64,000 bases of DNA from Micromonospora aurantiaca ATCC 27029 (GTDB lineage Bacteria > Actinomycetota > Actinomycetes > Mycobacteriales > Micromonosporaceae). Each line of letters starts with the position of its first letter. Within the stretch, counting starts at the first letter, position 1. Below are positions 31,428 through 39,956 of this stretch, piece after piece. Under the pieces are notes generated by a model. It saw only the letters and a program-made list of their open reading frames with translations. It did no database searches and was not told the DNA's origin. Location: the NCBI RefSeq assembly GCF_000145235.1, contig NC_014391.1, positions 1,488,001-1,552,000 of the forward strand, given 5' to 3'. The translations under genes and the position numbers were made by a program.

Positions 31428-31742
31428 ATGAGGATCATCCCTTTCCGACGCCGACGCAACCGTCGGCCCGAGCGCCGTGCGACGTGCTATCGCTCTGCGG
31501 CGTACCAGACGCTGCGCCCCTGGCAGGTCCGGGAGCGAACGTTCAGATCCACACCACTGGGCCGGCGCGGGCTCGACCCCGAGCAGGTCCGGGAGTTCCT
31601 GGATCTGGTGGCGGGCGACCTGGCGACGGTCTACGACGCGCTGGCCGAGAGCCGCCGGGAGACCGGCCGGGTGAAGGACGCCCTGCGGCGCTGGCAGTCC
31701 GAGCAGGCCCGTGCGCGGGCCGAGCGGGAGCAGGAGCGATGA
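31428..31742 (+). CDS. Small DivIVA-domain-like protein
   Basis: 104 residues. A basic N-terminus (RRRRNRRPERRA) is followed by TPLGRRGLDPEQVREFLDLVAGDLATVYDALAESRRE, which matches the DivIVA N-terminal helical motif (RGYDxxEVDxFL). The end is a highly charged coiled-coil-like helix. It may localise or oligomerise at membranes or act as an adaptor; the function is not known. The ATG has GAAGGA upstream. Its stop overlaps the start of the next small gene (ATGA). Divergent from the XRE operon. Confidence 0.78.
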   Translation: MRIIPFRRRRNRRPERRATCYRSAAYQTLRPWQVRERTFRSTPLGRRGLDPEQVREFLDLVAGDLATVYDALAESRRETGRVKDALRRWQSEQARARAEREQER

Positions 31743-31993
31743 CCGAGCGGTGGGTCATCCATCTGCCGATGGTCGTCAACGACCTCGTGTCGGCGCAGCG
31801 ACTTGCCCGTGTGGTGGCACATTGGAGCCACGTCCTCCCGCAGACCGAGCCAGGCGGCACCAGCGTCTCGCCCGAGGACGACCAGAACGTGCGGCACTGG
31901 GTCTTCTGCGACCGAAACCTGTCCGAGGGACGACGCTGCCTGCTCCGACCCGATCACGACGGCGACTGCTCGCCGCGATTCCGGCCACGGTGA
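31739..31993 (+). CDS. Small Cys/His protein, possible zinc knuckle
   Basis: 84 residues; I do not recognise a named family. The N-terminal half is amphipathic (WVIHLPMVVNDLVSAQRLARVVAHWSHVLP). The C-terminal part has Cys57, Cys67, His73 and Cys77 in the spacing C-x9-C-x5-H-x3-C with GRRCLLRPDHDGDC, which could bind zinc. It is coupled to the DivIVA-like gene by an ATGA overlap, so the two products probably work together. Confidence 0.7.
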   Translation: MTERWVIHLPMVVNDLVSAQRLARVVAHWSHVLPQTEPGGTSVSPEDDQNVRHWVFCDRNLSEGRRCLLRPDHDGDCSPRFRPR

Positions 31994-32001
31994 GCCGTCG
32001 C

Positions 32002-32469
32002 TCAGGCGTTCGGGACCAGCCGGAACACGCGGATCTCGCGGCCACCGGCCCGCTCGACGTACGTGCGGTACGCGGGCCACTCCTGCACCAGCCGCTGGAA
32101 CAGCCGTTCCCGTTCCTCGCCGGTGACCTGCTCGGCGGTGACCGGGATCCGGCGTCCCTTGACGTCCACCTCGGCGGCCGGGTCGGCCATCAGGTTGAAC
32201 GTCCAGGACGGCTGGTGCTGCTGCCCCCAGTTCGAGCCGATCACCACGTAGGCGTCGCCGTCCGGGACGTACACCAGGGGGTTGCTGCGGGGCTTGCCGG
32301 AGCGGCGGCCGGTGGAGGTGAGCACCAGCGTGGGCACGAGCCCGAAGGCGACCACGCGGCCCTTCGTCATCCGGCCGACCAGCCGGTCGGCCGGGACGAG
32401 CAGGCGCATGGTGGCGCCGAACCAACGCTGGTGACCGAGACGGCGGGTGAGGGCTCCCAGGGCTGACAT
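32002..32469 (-). CDS. DDN-family F420-dependent nitroreductase-like protein
   Basis: 155 residues. TLVLTSTGRRSGKPRSNPLVYVPDGDAYVVIGSNWGQQHQPSWTFNLMADPAAEVDVKGRR is the core of the deazaflavin-dependent nitroreductase (Ddn) family, which uses F420H2 to reduce quinones, nitroimidazoles or other substrates. The ATG at 32469 gives the usual family length; no Shine-Dalgarno sequence is clear, and a weak CACACT lies 6 bases upstream. It is convergent with the small Cys/His gene. Confidence 0.88.
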   Translation of the reverse strand: MSALGALTRRLGHQRWFGATMRLLVPADRLVGRMTKGRVVAFGLVPTLVLTSTGRRSGKPRSNPLVYVPDGDAYVVIGSNWGQQHQPSWTFNLMADPAAEVDVKGRRIPVTAEQVTGEERERLFQRLVQEWPAYRTYVERAGGREIRVFRLVPNA

Positions 32470-32542
32470 CCGACAAGTGTGCCGTCCGCGGGGTGCCCCG
32501 TCATCCCTCGGACGGTCAGTCCGCCCAAGGTCGACTCCATCT

Positions 32543-32630
32543 CGCCGAAGTGGTGGCATCCACCCCACCGCGATACCGCCACTCCGGCGGAATGGTGTCG
32601 ATCATGGCCGGAAGTGGTGTCGATCATGGC
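32543..32630. repeat. Imperfect hairpin plus tandem GATCATGGC motifs
   Basis: A 14-base arm at 32543-32556 pairs with 32576-32589 with one mismatch and one wobble. It is followed by TGGTGTCGATCATGGC at 32593-32608 and again at 32615-32630 (period 22). It fills the gap below the FtsX gene stop and may terminate that transcript while also being a dispersed repeat. Confidence 0.55.
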
Positions 32631-32637
32631 GGGACAG

Positions 32638-35319
32638 TCAGTCGAGCCGGCGTTCGATGGGCAGGCGGGACCGGGTGAACAGCGCTGCGCCGCCCATCGC
32701 CACGAGCGGCACCACGACCAGCGCGGCGAGCGTCACGCCGGGCACTGTCACCGGGTACGGCGGCTGCACCGGCCAGGACTCCGCGTACCGCTGGTTGAGC
32801 GCGGACAGGACGACCACGGCGGAGCCGAGCCCGGCGACGATGCCCAGCGCGGAGCCGAGCACCGCGATGACTCCGGCCTGGCAGAGCGACAGCAGGCGGC
32901 GTACCCGGGGATCGGCGCCCACCGCCGCGAGCGTGGACAGGTCCCGGCGGCCCTCGGCCGCGGCGAGGCCGGTGGCGACCGCGGCGGCGCCCAGCGTGAT
33001 CACCCCGGAGGCCACCGCCAGCAGGAGCAGCATCGAGCGCTGGTCCGACGGGGGCTCGGCGGTGGCCACCTGCGCGGACATGGGCCCGATGTCGAACAGC
33101 TCGTCGGTCAGCATCTCGACCTGCCGGTCGGTGGGCGAGCCGGCGGTGTCCAGCAGGTAACCCATCGGCACGGCGGACAGGCCGAGCGCGTCCGCGGCGG
33201 CGGGGGAGAGCACCAGCCGGTCGACTGTGAGACCGCCGCGCAGCGCGTACGCGGGCAGGAGACGCCCGGTGGGCGGGCCGCCGGAGTTGTAGTTGACCTC
33301 CACGCGGACCTGCCCGTCCACCACCCGCCGGGCGTCGGTGACCACCACGCCCCCGGCGGCGAGCGTCCGGCGCGCGGCGGCCAGCTCGTCGTCCGGCGCG
33401 CCGGTGAGCGCGGGCAGCGCGGCGCCGTCGTCCACGAGCGCCGGCAGGTAGACGTCGACGGGCTCCTGGAAGGGGCTCACGCAGCGCGGATCCCGCCGGG
33501 CCGAGTCGGGGATGACCGGGTCGGAGGAGCTGTACGGGCACTGCTGCGCCTGCGGCATGAGCGCGTAGGGGCTGCAGTCGTCCTTCTCCCGGACGTCGCC
33601 GGCGCAGCCGGGGATCGCGACCGACACCACTGTGGCGTCGGACAGGACCGCGCGGGCCCGGCCGGCCACGACCTGGGCCGACGGTGGGTCCGCCGGGGTC
33701 TCACCGGAGTGGGTGAGCAGCACGTTCCCCGGCGGCAGGCCGGGTTGCCAGAGCGCCCGTGAGCGGGTCTCGTCGCTCGCCACGTAGACGCCGAGCGCGA
33801 CGCTTCCGGCCACCGCCGCCATCACCGCGGAGATGGCGGGCGCGGCCGAGGACCGGTTGCGGCTGGCGTCGCGCAACGCGAGCCGGGGGGTCAGCGGCAG
33901 CAGCCGCCCGGCCCGGCCCAGCACGCCGACGAGCGACGGGGTGCAGAACACCAGCCCCAGCTCGCCCAGCGCGACACCGGCCAGCACTCCGGTCTGCGAG
34001 GTGCGGCCGGCGGCGAACGCGGCGATCGCGGTCCCGGCGACGGTGAGCGCCACCCCGACCAGCAGCCAGCGGCGGCGTGGCCGGGTCGCGTCGCGCCGGC
34101 CTGCCAGGCCGGTCGCCACGTCCTGCCGGGCCGCCGCCCAGGCCGGCGCCATCGCCGCGAGCACCCCGGCCAGCACCGCCGTCGCGGCGATCGCCACCAG
34201 CGCGGCCGGGAAGATCCGGTACGCCCCGAGGCGCTCCCCGAGCAGGTACTGCTCGACGATCGGCCGGCCGGCGAACGCCGCCCCGATCCCGAGCAGCATG
34301 CCCAGGGCGGCTCCGCCGGCGCCGAGCACCACCCCGTCTGCGAGCACGATCCGGCGCAGGTGGGAGGCGTCGCCACCGGCCACCGCGACGAGTGCGAGGT
34401 CCCGCCGCCGGCGCCGGACGCTCACCGCGAAGGCCGGGCCGACCAGCAGCACCACCTCCAGCAGGCCCAGCCCGCCGACGACTCCGACGACGCCCGCCTC
34501 GTCGGCGTCCGGTACGGACATGCCGCGGGTGAACTCCTGCCGTCCCGGCAGCGGGCTGCGCGCGACGACCTGGATGCCCTGCGCGTTCAGCCGGTCCACG
34601 AGCCCCGGTTCCAGCGGGCCGGGCAGGTCCACCAGCCAGGTGTCGCTGCCGGCCATGCCCTCCGAGGTCACAGCGGGCAGCGTGATCACGTCCCGGAGGT
34701 TGTCCGGATACTCCACCACCCCGACCACCCGGTACGTGGCGCCGTCGATCGTGCGTACCGGGTCGCCGATGCGGGTCTCCAGCCGGCGCAGCGCCGTCGG
34801 GCTGACCGCGATCTCGTCGGGGCGTACCGGTGGCCGGCCGTCGCGTACCCGGGCCAGCGGCCGGGTGAGCGGGTCGGTCAGGTCGACGGCGCGCGCCTCG
34901 AGCGACTCGACGTGCCGGTCCACCCGTGTCGAGAACGTCATCCACCAGCGGGTGCGAGCCAGCCGGCTGCCCTCGGGCAGCAGCGCGCGCACCTCCTCGG
35001 CGGTCGCCGGGCGGGTCCGGGACACCCATTCGCCCTGGACCGGCCAGGCCGACTCGCCCCAGGCGTCCTGCGTCACCGGCGCGAGGCTGTCCCAGCGCAG
35101 GGCGACGTCGCCGCCGCCGAGCTGGCGCTCGATGCGCTCGGCGCGGGTCAGATCCCCCATGTCGTAGCTGACCGCGGCGAAGCTGAGGCCGAACACCGGC
35201 AGCGCGATCATCACCAGCACCAGCAGCGTGCGCCGCCGGGACCGCCGGGCCTCCCGGCGGGCGATCCGCAGCGCGGTCCGCCACGACCCGCCTACGGCGG
35301 CGAGGCGGCCGCCGGTCAC
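32638..35319 (-). CDS. FtsX-type ABC transporter permease
   Basis: 893 residues with two FtsX/MacB repeats. The first helix (TLLVLVMIALPVFGLSFAAV) is followed by a large extracytoplasmic domain, then three helices, a central pair and a second large loop containing Cys residues (PGCAGDVREKDDCSPY, QAQQCPYSS), then the last helices. Such permeases work with a LolD/MacB-type ATPase to push lipids, peptides or drugs or to act mechanically on envelope proteins. The GTG start overlaps the ATPase stop (GTGA at 35316-35319). The substrate is unknown. Confidence 0.9.
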   Translation of the reverse strand: MTGGRLAAVGGSWRTALRIARREARRSRRRTLLVLVMIALPVFGLSFAAVSYDMGDLTRAERIERQLGGGDVALRWDSLAPVTQDAWGESAWPVQGEWVSRTRPATAEEVRALLPEGSRLARTRWWMTFSTRVDRHVESLEARAVDLTDPLTRPLARVRDGRPPVRPDEIAVSPTALRRLETRIGDPVRTIDGATYRVVGVVEYPDNLRDVITLPAVTSEGMAGSDTWLVDLPGPLEPGLVDRLNAQGIQVVARSPLPGRQEFTRGMSVPDADEAGVVGVVGGLGLLEVVLLVGPAFAVSVRRRRRDLALVAVAGGDASHLRRIVLADGVVLGAGGAALGMLLGIGAAFAGRPIVEQYLLGERLGAYRIFPAALVAIAATAVLAGVLAAMAPAWAAARQDVATGLAGRRDATRPRRRWLLVGVALTVAGTAIAAFAAGRTSQTGVLAGVALGELGLVFCTPSLVGVLGRAGRLLPLTPRLALRDASRNRSSAAPAISAVMAAVAGSVALGVYVASDETRSRALWQPGLPPGNVLLTHSGETPADPPSAQVVAGRARAVLSDATVVSVAIPGCAGDVREKDDCSPYALMPQAQQCPYSSSDPVIPDSARRDPRCVSPFQEPVDVYLPALVDDGAALPALTGAPDDELAAARRTLAAGGVVVTDARRVVDGQVRVEVNYNSGGPPTGRLLPAYALRGGLTVDRLVLSPAAADALGLSAVPMGYLLDTAGSPTDRQVEMLTDELFDIGPMSAQVATAEPPSDQRSMLLLLAVASGVITLGAAAVATGLAAAEGRRDLSTLAAVGADPRVRRLLSLCQAGVIAVLGSALGIVAGLGSAVVVLSALNQRYAESWPVQPPYPVTVPGVTLAALVVVPLVAMGGAALFTRSRLPIERRLD

Positions 35320-36047
35320 CGGGTGCTGCCGCTGAGCAGGTGGTCGACGCCGATCAGCGGGGCGGTCGAGTCGACCATCACCCCGTCGCGCAGGAAGACC
35401 ACCCGGTCCGCCCAGCCGGCGTGCCGGGCCTCGTGGGTGACCAGCACCCCGGCCGCTCCGGCGTCCACCCGGCGGCGCAGCAGATGCAGCACCGCCTCGC
35501 CGGTCTGGGAGTCCAGCGCGCCGGTCGGCTCGTCGGCGAGGACCAGGCGGCGTTCGCCGACGAGGGCCCGCGCGATCGCCACCCGCTGCTGCTGGCCACC
35601 CGACATCTGGTCCGGGAAGCGGTCGGCCAGGTCCTCTAGGTCGACCTCGCGCAGCGCGGCCAGCGCCAGCTGGCGGGCCGCCCGTACGCCGGTGCCGTCC
35701 AGTTCCAGTGGCAGCGCCACGTTCTCCACGGCGGTCAGGCTGCCGAGCAGGTTCAGGTCCTGGAAGACGTACCCGATCCGGCGGCGCCGCAGCCGGGCCA
35801 GCTCGCGGGCGGACAGCCCGACCAGGGTCTCGCCCTCGACCACCACCTCGCCGCCGGTGGGCCGGTCCAGGCCGCCGGCGAGCGCCAGCAGCGTGGACTT
35901 GCCGGACCCGGAGGGGCCCATCACCGCCACCAGCTCACCGGCCCGCACGGTCAGGCTCACGCCGCGCAGCGCGTGCACGGCGGCCTCACCGGCGCCGTGG
36001 GTCCGGCGTACGTCACGCAGTTCCAGCACCCCGTCGATCGGGTCCAT
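35316..36047 (-). CDS. ABC transporter ATPase, LolD/MacB type
   Basis: 243 residues: Walker A GPSGSGKST, Q-loop YVFQDLNLLGSLTAVENVALPL, signature MSGGQQQRVAIARAL, Walker B LVLADEPTGALDSQTGE and H-loop LVTHEARHA. The TGALD and QDLNLL stretches are typical of the partners of FtsX-like permeases. It drives the permease encoded downstream, with which it overlaps by four bases, and starts 19 bp after the PadR gene, so the three form one operon. Confidence 0.94.
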   Translation of the reverse strand: MDPIDGVLELRDVRRTHGAGEAAVHALRGVSLTVRAGELVAVMGPSGSGKSTLLALAGGLDRPTGGEVVVEGETLVGLSARELARLRRRRIGYVFQDLNLLGSLTAVENVALPLELDGTGVRAARQLALAALREVDLEDLADRFPDQMSGGQQQRVAIARALVGERRLVLADEPTGALDSQTGEAVLHLLRRRVDAGAAGVLVTHEARHAGWADRVVFLRDGVMVDSTAPLIGVDHLLSGSTR

Positions 36048-36066
36048 CAGCGCCTCCCGTGCCGGG

Positions 36067-36648
36067 TCACCGGCGGGCTTCGTCGCCGGCCCGGTCCACC
36101 GCCTCGGGGTGGTCGACCGCCCGGATCGGCGCCGGGCGGTGCCGGACCAGGCTCGTCTCGCAGTGGTCGAGCCACCGCACCTCGGCCTCGGTCTGGAAGA
36201 TCATCGCGTCCAGCACCAGCCGCCAGGGTAGATCCTCCGGCTTGTCGCTCGTGTACTTCAACCGGGTGAACTCCTGGAGCGCGCGCATGGTGGCGGTGCG
36301 CTGGGTCTGCACCACCGACCGCACGTCGACGCCGGGGGTGGTCAGCGCCAGCGCCAGTTTGATGGACAGCTCGTCGCGCGGCCGGTCGGCGCGGCTGATC
36401 GGCGTGGCGAACCACAGCGCCAGGTCCGCCCGTCCGGCGTCGGTGATCTCGTACGGCCGCTGCCCGCTCTCGTTCTCCGGCAGCGGGCGGACCAGGCCGT
36501 CACGTTCCAGCCGCGCCAGCGTGGTGTAGACCTGTCCGATGTTCAGCGGCCAGGTCGACCCGGTGGACTCCTCGAACGCGGCACGGAGCTGGTAGCCGTA
36601 CATCTGGCCGCGTTCGAGCAGGGCGAGCAGGCCGTGACGGATGGACAT
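36067..36648 (-). CDS. PadR-family transcriptional regulator
   Basis: 193 residues. SIRHGLLALLERGQMYGYQLRAAFEESTGSTWPLNIGQVYTTLARLERDGLV is the PadR winged helix, followed by the helical dimerisation region of the longer PadR-s1 type. It is the first gene of the PadR-ATPase-permease operon, the usual arrangement for a ligand-relieved repressor of its own transporter. ATG 36648 has no Shine-Dalgarno sequence; CATACT 7 bases upstream predicts a leaderless mRNA, and a perfect palindrome overlaps that region. Confidence 0.92.
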   Translation of the reverse strand: MSIRHGLLALLERGQMYGYQLRAAFEESTGSTWPLNIGQVYTTLARLERDGLVRPLPENESGQRPYEITDAGRADLALWFATPISRADRPRDELSIKLALALTTPGVDVRSVVQTQRTATMRALQEFTRLKYTSDKPEDLPWRLVLDAMIFQTEAEVRWLDHCETSLVRHRPAPIRAVDHPEAVDRAGDEARR

Positions 36649-36655
36649 GACCGCG

Positions 36656-36675
36656 AGTATGCATACCTGGTATGC
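36656..36675 (-). promoter_or_regulatory. PadR operator palindrome overlapping the -10 box
   Basis: GCATACC-T-GGTATGC (36661-36675) is a perfect 7-1-7 palindrome, directly upstream of and touching the predicted -10 box CATACT (36656-36661, minus strand). PadR proteins commonly bind such sites to repress their own operon. Confidence 0.75.
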
Positions 36676-36717
36676 GCTACGCAACCGGAGGGTTCCGCCG
36701 GGTGACCGGCGTCGCGC

Positions 36718-37161
36718 TCAGGCCGGGCGGCCCGGGAACGGAACGGTGACCGGCGTCACGCCTGCCGTACGCCGCCAGCGGGTGGCGCGCAACGCGCAGT
36801 CGGTGAGCGCGGCGAGCGCGGTGTTCCGGTCCGCGCCGGTGGTGTGCGGCAGCGCGGCCCGCCAGTGCCCGGCCGTCCTCTCCTCGATCTCCACCGCCAG
36901 GCGCAGCGCGCTCGCCCGGTCCGTCACCGGGTAGGGCAGCGCGTACCCGGCCCGGTCGGCGGGCACCTGCCCGGAGCCCTCGGCGAGCTGGAGCAGCAGC
37001 GCGTCGCGGCGGGACCGGTGGGCCGCCTCGGCGGCACGGGCCGCCGTACGCGCCGCCTCGGTCAGGTGCACACCGATCACCCCGTACGCCCAGATCGCCG
37101 CGTACTCGGCGGCGAGCGCGTCGGCGAGCGCCGAGGCCGGGCCGGTCGTCGGGTTGGTCAT
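36718..37161 (-). CDS. Ferritin-like DUF4439 protein
   Basis: 147 residues, mainly helical: ALADALAAEYAAIWAYGVIGVHL, TAARAAEAAHRSRRDALLLQL, SALRLAVEIEERTAGHWRAAL and NTALAALTDCALRATRWR. The EYAAIWAYG start and EER...HW pattern match the ferritin-like DUF4439 family. The role is unknown. The ATG overlaps the stop of the upstream lipoprotein gene (ATGA), so the two are coupled. Confidence 0.82.
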   Translation of the reverse strand: MTNPTTGPASALADALAAEYAAIWAYGVIGVHLTEAARTAARAAEAAHRSRRDALLLQLAEGSGQVPADRAGYALPYPVTDRASALRLAVEIEERTAGHWRAALPHTTGADRNTALAALTDCALRATRWRRTAGVTPVTVPFPGRPA

Positions 37162-37661
37162 TTGAGCGCCTCCACGTGTGTGGCCCGCGCGGCGGCGATC
37201 GAGCCGAGCAGCGCGGCCCGCTCGGCCGGCGCTGCCGCGCACGCCTTGGCCGCGTTCGTCCGGCCCTCCTGCTCGGCCCGGCGGAGCTCGGTGAGCACGG
37301 CGTCGGGCGCGGGCGCGCTCGCCGAGCCGGCGGCCGGTGTGCCGGAGGGCGCCGGCCGGCCGATCACGCGGCGTAGCTCCTCGGCGTGCGCCCGGTGCGC
37401 GTCGGCGATCGGGGTGAGCCGCCCGGCCAGCGCCGGGTCGGCGGTGGCGGCGGCCCGGTAGCGAGCCTCCAGCGCGAGCGCCTCGGCGACGAGCGGCTCC
37501 AGCGCGTCCGGCTCCGGTGGCTCCTCGTCGCGGTCGAAAAGATCACAACCGGTCAGCGGCGCGGTCGCGCCGCCGAGCGCCACGAGCCCGCCGGCGCGCA
37601 GCAGCCAGCGCCGGGAATGCCCCGCTCTGACCTGGTCGGATGGTGTTCTGCCGATCCCCAC
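37158..37661 (-). CDS. Tat-type lipoprotein, helical
   Basis: 167 residues. The N-terminus has twin arginines ([24 protein letters not shown]), ending in the lipobox LTGC with Cys39, so it is predicted to be exported and lipid-anchored. The mature part is acidic, then helical with an Ala/Pro/Ser linker and [34 protein letters not shown], resembling a ferritin-like helical bundle. It pairs with the DUF4439 gene that it overlaps. GTG 37661 is the only start that keeps the signal peptide intact. Confidence 0.75.
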   Translation of the reverse strand: MGIGRTPSDQVRAGHSRRWLLRAGGLVALGGATAPLTGCDLFDRDEEPPEPDALEPLVAEALALEARYRAAATADPALAGRLTPIADAHRAHAEELRRVIGRPAPSGTPAAGSASAPAPDAVLTELRRAEQEGRTNAAKACAAAPAERAALLGSIAAARATHVEALK

Positions 37662-37680
37662 CTGACAGAGTCAACACCAT
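37640..37680. repeat. 8-bp inverted repeat spanning the lipoprotein start
   Basis: ATGGTGTT (37640-37647) and AACACCAT (37673-37680) enclose 25 bases that include the GTG at 37661. It is a possible regulator site or an RNA hairpin hiding the start. Confidence 0.35.
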
Positions 37681-37867
37681 TCGCGCCGTCTCGTGGGTCA
37701 GGGTCTCGGTGCGCCGCCGGGTCCGTCGGCGGTCGTTAGCGTTACGCTCTGCGCAACCACCGGGCGCGGACGCCCCGGTGGCGCGCCGGTATGGCGGGCC
37801 GATCGCCCGCACCGGCCAGGGACAACACGGCCCGCGGGTCGTGGCAACAGCAGGAGAGGTGCGCGCA

Positions 37868-38518
37868 ATGACGCAGCGTGGCCGTGCCACCCGGTCGACG
37901 GGGCCCTCCGGGCGGCCCCGCCGCTCCGACGGCCCCCGCGGCGCGGACCGGAGCGGCGCACCCCGCGGCGATCTCGCCGCCCGCCGCAACCGGCTGCGCG
38001 AGGTGATCGAACCGGTCGTCACGGCGGCCGGTTACGACTTGGAGGACCTCTCCGTCTCCCGCGCCGGCCGGCGGCACGTGGTCCGGGTGATCGTGGACGC
38101 CGACGGCGGGATCAACCTGGACGGCGTGGCGGACGTCTCCCGCGCGGTCTCGGCGGCGCTGGACGCGGCCGAGGAGGCCGGCGGCGACATCGTGGCCGGC
38201 GAGTACCAGCTGGAGGTGAGCTCGCCCGGCGTGGACCGCCCGCTCACCCTGCCCCGGCACTGGCGGCGCAACGCCGGGCGGCTGGTCAAGGTCACCGTCC
38301 GCGGCGACGCGGGGGACCGCCAGCTCACCGGCCGGATCACGGCCGCCGACGACGAGCGCGTGGTGCTGGAGACCGACGCCGGCCCCGCCGAACACCCGTA
38401 CGCCGAACTCGGGCCCGGCCGGGTCCAGGTGGAGTTCAACCGCCTGGACGACCTGGCCGACGAGGACTTCGGTGACGACACCGACGACGACGAAGATCTG
38501 GAGGACGAGGAGAGGTGA
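37868..38518 (+). CDS. rimP: Ribosome maturation factor RimP
   Basis: 216 residues. A basic, Arg/Gly/Ser-rich leader of about 35 residues precedes the RimP core: [43 protein letters not shown], then [27 protein letters not shown] and the C-terminal SH3-like domain with an acidic tail. It assists 30S maturation. The start follows GGAGAGG. Its stop overlaps the nusA GTG by four bases, and it heads the translation operon. Confidence 0.95.
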   Translation: MTQRGRATRSTGPSGRPRRSDGPRGADRSGAPRGDLAARRNRLREVIEPVVTAAGYDLEDLSVSRAGRRHVVRVIVDADGGINLDGVADVSRAVSAALDAAEEAGGDIVAGEYQLEVSSPGVDRPLTLPRHWRRNAGRLVKVTVRGDAGDRQLTGRITAADDERVVLETDAGPAEHPYAELGPGRVQVEFNRLDDLADEDFGDDTDDDEDLEDEER

Positions 38519-39558
38519 ACATCGACCTCGCGGCGCTGCGCGCCCTGGAGCGCGAGCGGGAGATCCCGTTCGACACGATCCTCGCGGCGATCGAGACCGC
38601 GCTGCTGACCGCCTACCGGCACACCGACGGCGCCGAGCCGCACGCCCGGGTGGAGATCGACCGTAAGAGCGGGGCCGCCTCGGTCTACGCGCAGGAACTG
38701 GACGCCGACGGCACTGTGACCCGGGAGTGGGACGACACTCCGCACGACTTCGGGCGGATCGCCGCCATGACCGCCAAGCAGGTGATCCTCCAGCGGCTGC
38801 GGGAGGCCACCGACGAGGTGCACTTCGGCGAGTACGTCGGCCGCGACGGTGACCTGGTCACCGGCGTGGTGCAGGCGCACGAGACCCGCCGGGAGAAGGG
38901 CATCGTCAGCGTCGACCTGGGCAAGCTGGAGGGCGTCCTGCCGCAGTCCGAGCAGGTCCCCGGCGAGCGGTACGAGCACGGCGAGCGGATCCGCTGCGTG
39001 GTCGTGCACGTCGCCAAGGGAATGCGCGGCCCGCAGATCACGCTGTCCCGGTCGCATCCCGCGCTGGTGAAGAAGCTGTTCGCGCTGGAGGTGCCGGAGA
39101 TCGCCGACGGCACCGTGGAGATCGGCGCGATCGCGCGTGAGGCAGGTCACCGTACGAAGATCGCTGTGCGCTCGACCACGTCCGGCGTCAACGCCAAGGG
39201 CGCCTGCATCGGCCCGATGGGCCAGCGGGTCCGGGCCGTGATGAGCGAGCTGCACGGCGAGAAGATCGACATTATCGACTGGTCGGACGACCCGGCCACC
39301 TTCGTCGGCAACGCGTTGTCGCCGGCCAAGGCGCTGCGGGTCGAGGTGGTCGACCTGGCCTCCCGTACCGCCCGGGTGACCGTGCCGGACTTCCAGCTCT
39401 CGCTCGCGATCGGCCGGGAAGGGCAGAACGCCCGCCTCGCGGCCCGTCTGACCGGTTGGCGCATCGACATCCGGTCCGACGCGGAGACCGCAGCCCCGCA
39501 GAGCCGGGGCGGAGCTGATCACGTCCCGGAGCCGGGCGGCGCGATCTCCGGCGGCTAG
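38515..39558 (+). CDS. nusA: Transcription termination/antitermination factor NusA
   Basis: 347 residues, the usual actinobacterial length without the C-terminal acidic repeats of E. coli. N-terminal RNA polymerase-binding domain about 1-110, S1 domain ([21 protein letters not shown]), then KH1 ([23 protein letters not shown]) and KH2 ([24 protein letters not shown]). It binds RNA polymerase and nascent RNA to modulate pausing and termination. GTG 38515 overlaps the rimP stop. Confidence 0.97.
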   Translation: MNIDLAALRALEREREIPFDTILAAIETALLTAYRHTDGAEPHARVEIDRKSGAASVYAQELDADGTVTREWDDTPHDFGRIAAMTAKQVILQRLREATDEVHFGEYVGRDGDLVTGVVQAHETRREKGIVSVDLGKLEGVLPQSEQVPGERYEHGERIRCVVVHVAKGMRGPQITLSRSHPALVKKLFALEVPEIADGTVEIGAIAREAGHRTKIAVRSTTSGVNAKGACIGPMGQRVRAVMSELHGEKIDIIDWSDDPATFVGNALSPAKALRVEVVDLASRTARVTVPDFQLSLAIGREGQNARLAARLTGWRIDIRSDAETAAPQSRGGADHVPEPGGAISGG

Positions 39559-39561
39559 GGG

Positions 39562-39567
39562 TAGACT
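39562..39567 (+). promoter_or_regulatory. Predicted -10 element, leaderless start of ylxR
   Basis: TAGACT, 6 bases before the GTG at 39574 and just after the nusA stop; suggests an internal promoter in the nusA-infB operon. Confidence 0.5.
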
Positions 39568-39573
39568 TACTCA

Positions 39574-39888
39574 GTGGCACGACGCGCGATTCCGGAGCGC
39601 ACCTGTGTGGGCTGCCGGAAACGAGCGCCGGCCAGCGAGTTGTTGCGGGTCGTCGCGATCGGTGACGAGGCTGGTCACACCAGTCTCCGGCCCGATCCGG
39701 CCCGCAGACTGCCGGGTCGGGGAGCGAACATGCACCCTGATCCGGCCTGCTTCGCGCAGGCGGTGCGACGCCGCGCCTTCGGGCGGGCACTGCGCCTCAC
39801 CGGGGTCCCCGACCACGGTGCGCTTGCGGAGCACGTCGACGCGCAACCCCCGACGACCGGTCAAGCCCGACCGGTCGAGGGTCGCTAG
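39574..39888 (+). CDS. ylxR: YlxR/RnpM-like RNA-binding protein (DUF448)
   Basis: 104 residues. PERTCVGCRKRAPASELLRVVA and PGRGANMHPDPACFAQAVRRRAFGRAL are the YlxR signature, with Cys pairs and a basic RNA-binding surface. Homologues lie between nusA and infB, as here, and have been linked to RNase P and nucleoid functions. It starts 15 bases after the nusA stop with no ribosome site, but with a -10-like hexamer at 6 bases. Confidence 0.92.
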   Translation: MARRAIPERTCVGCRKRAPASELLRVVAIGDEAGHTSLRPDPARRLPGRGANMHPDPACFAQAVRRRAFGRALRLTGVPDHGALAEHVDAQPPTTGQARPVEGR

Positions 39889-39956
39889 CAAGGTAGGACG
39901 ACCGACATGAGCACACGATGAAGTCCCTGAAATGACCAGGCTTCAAGTGCAGGAGT

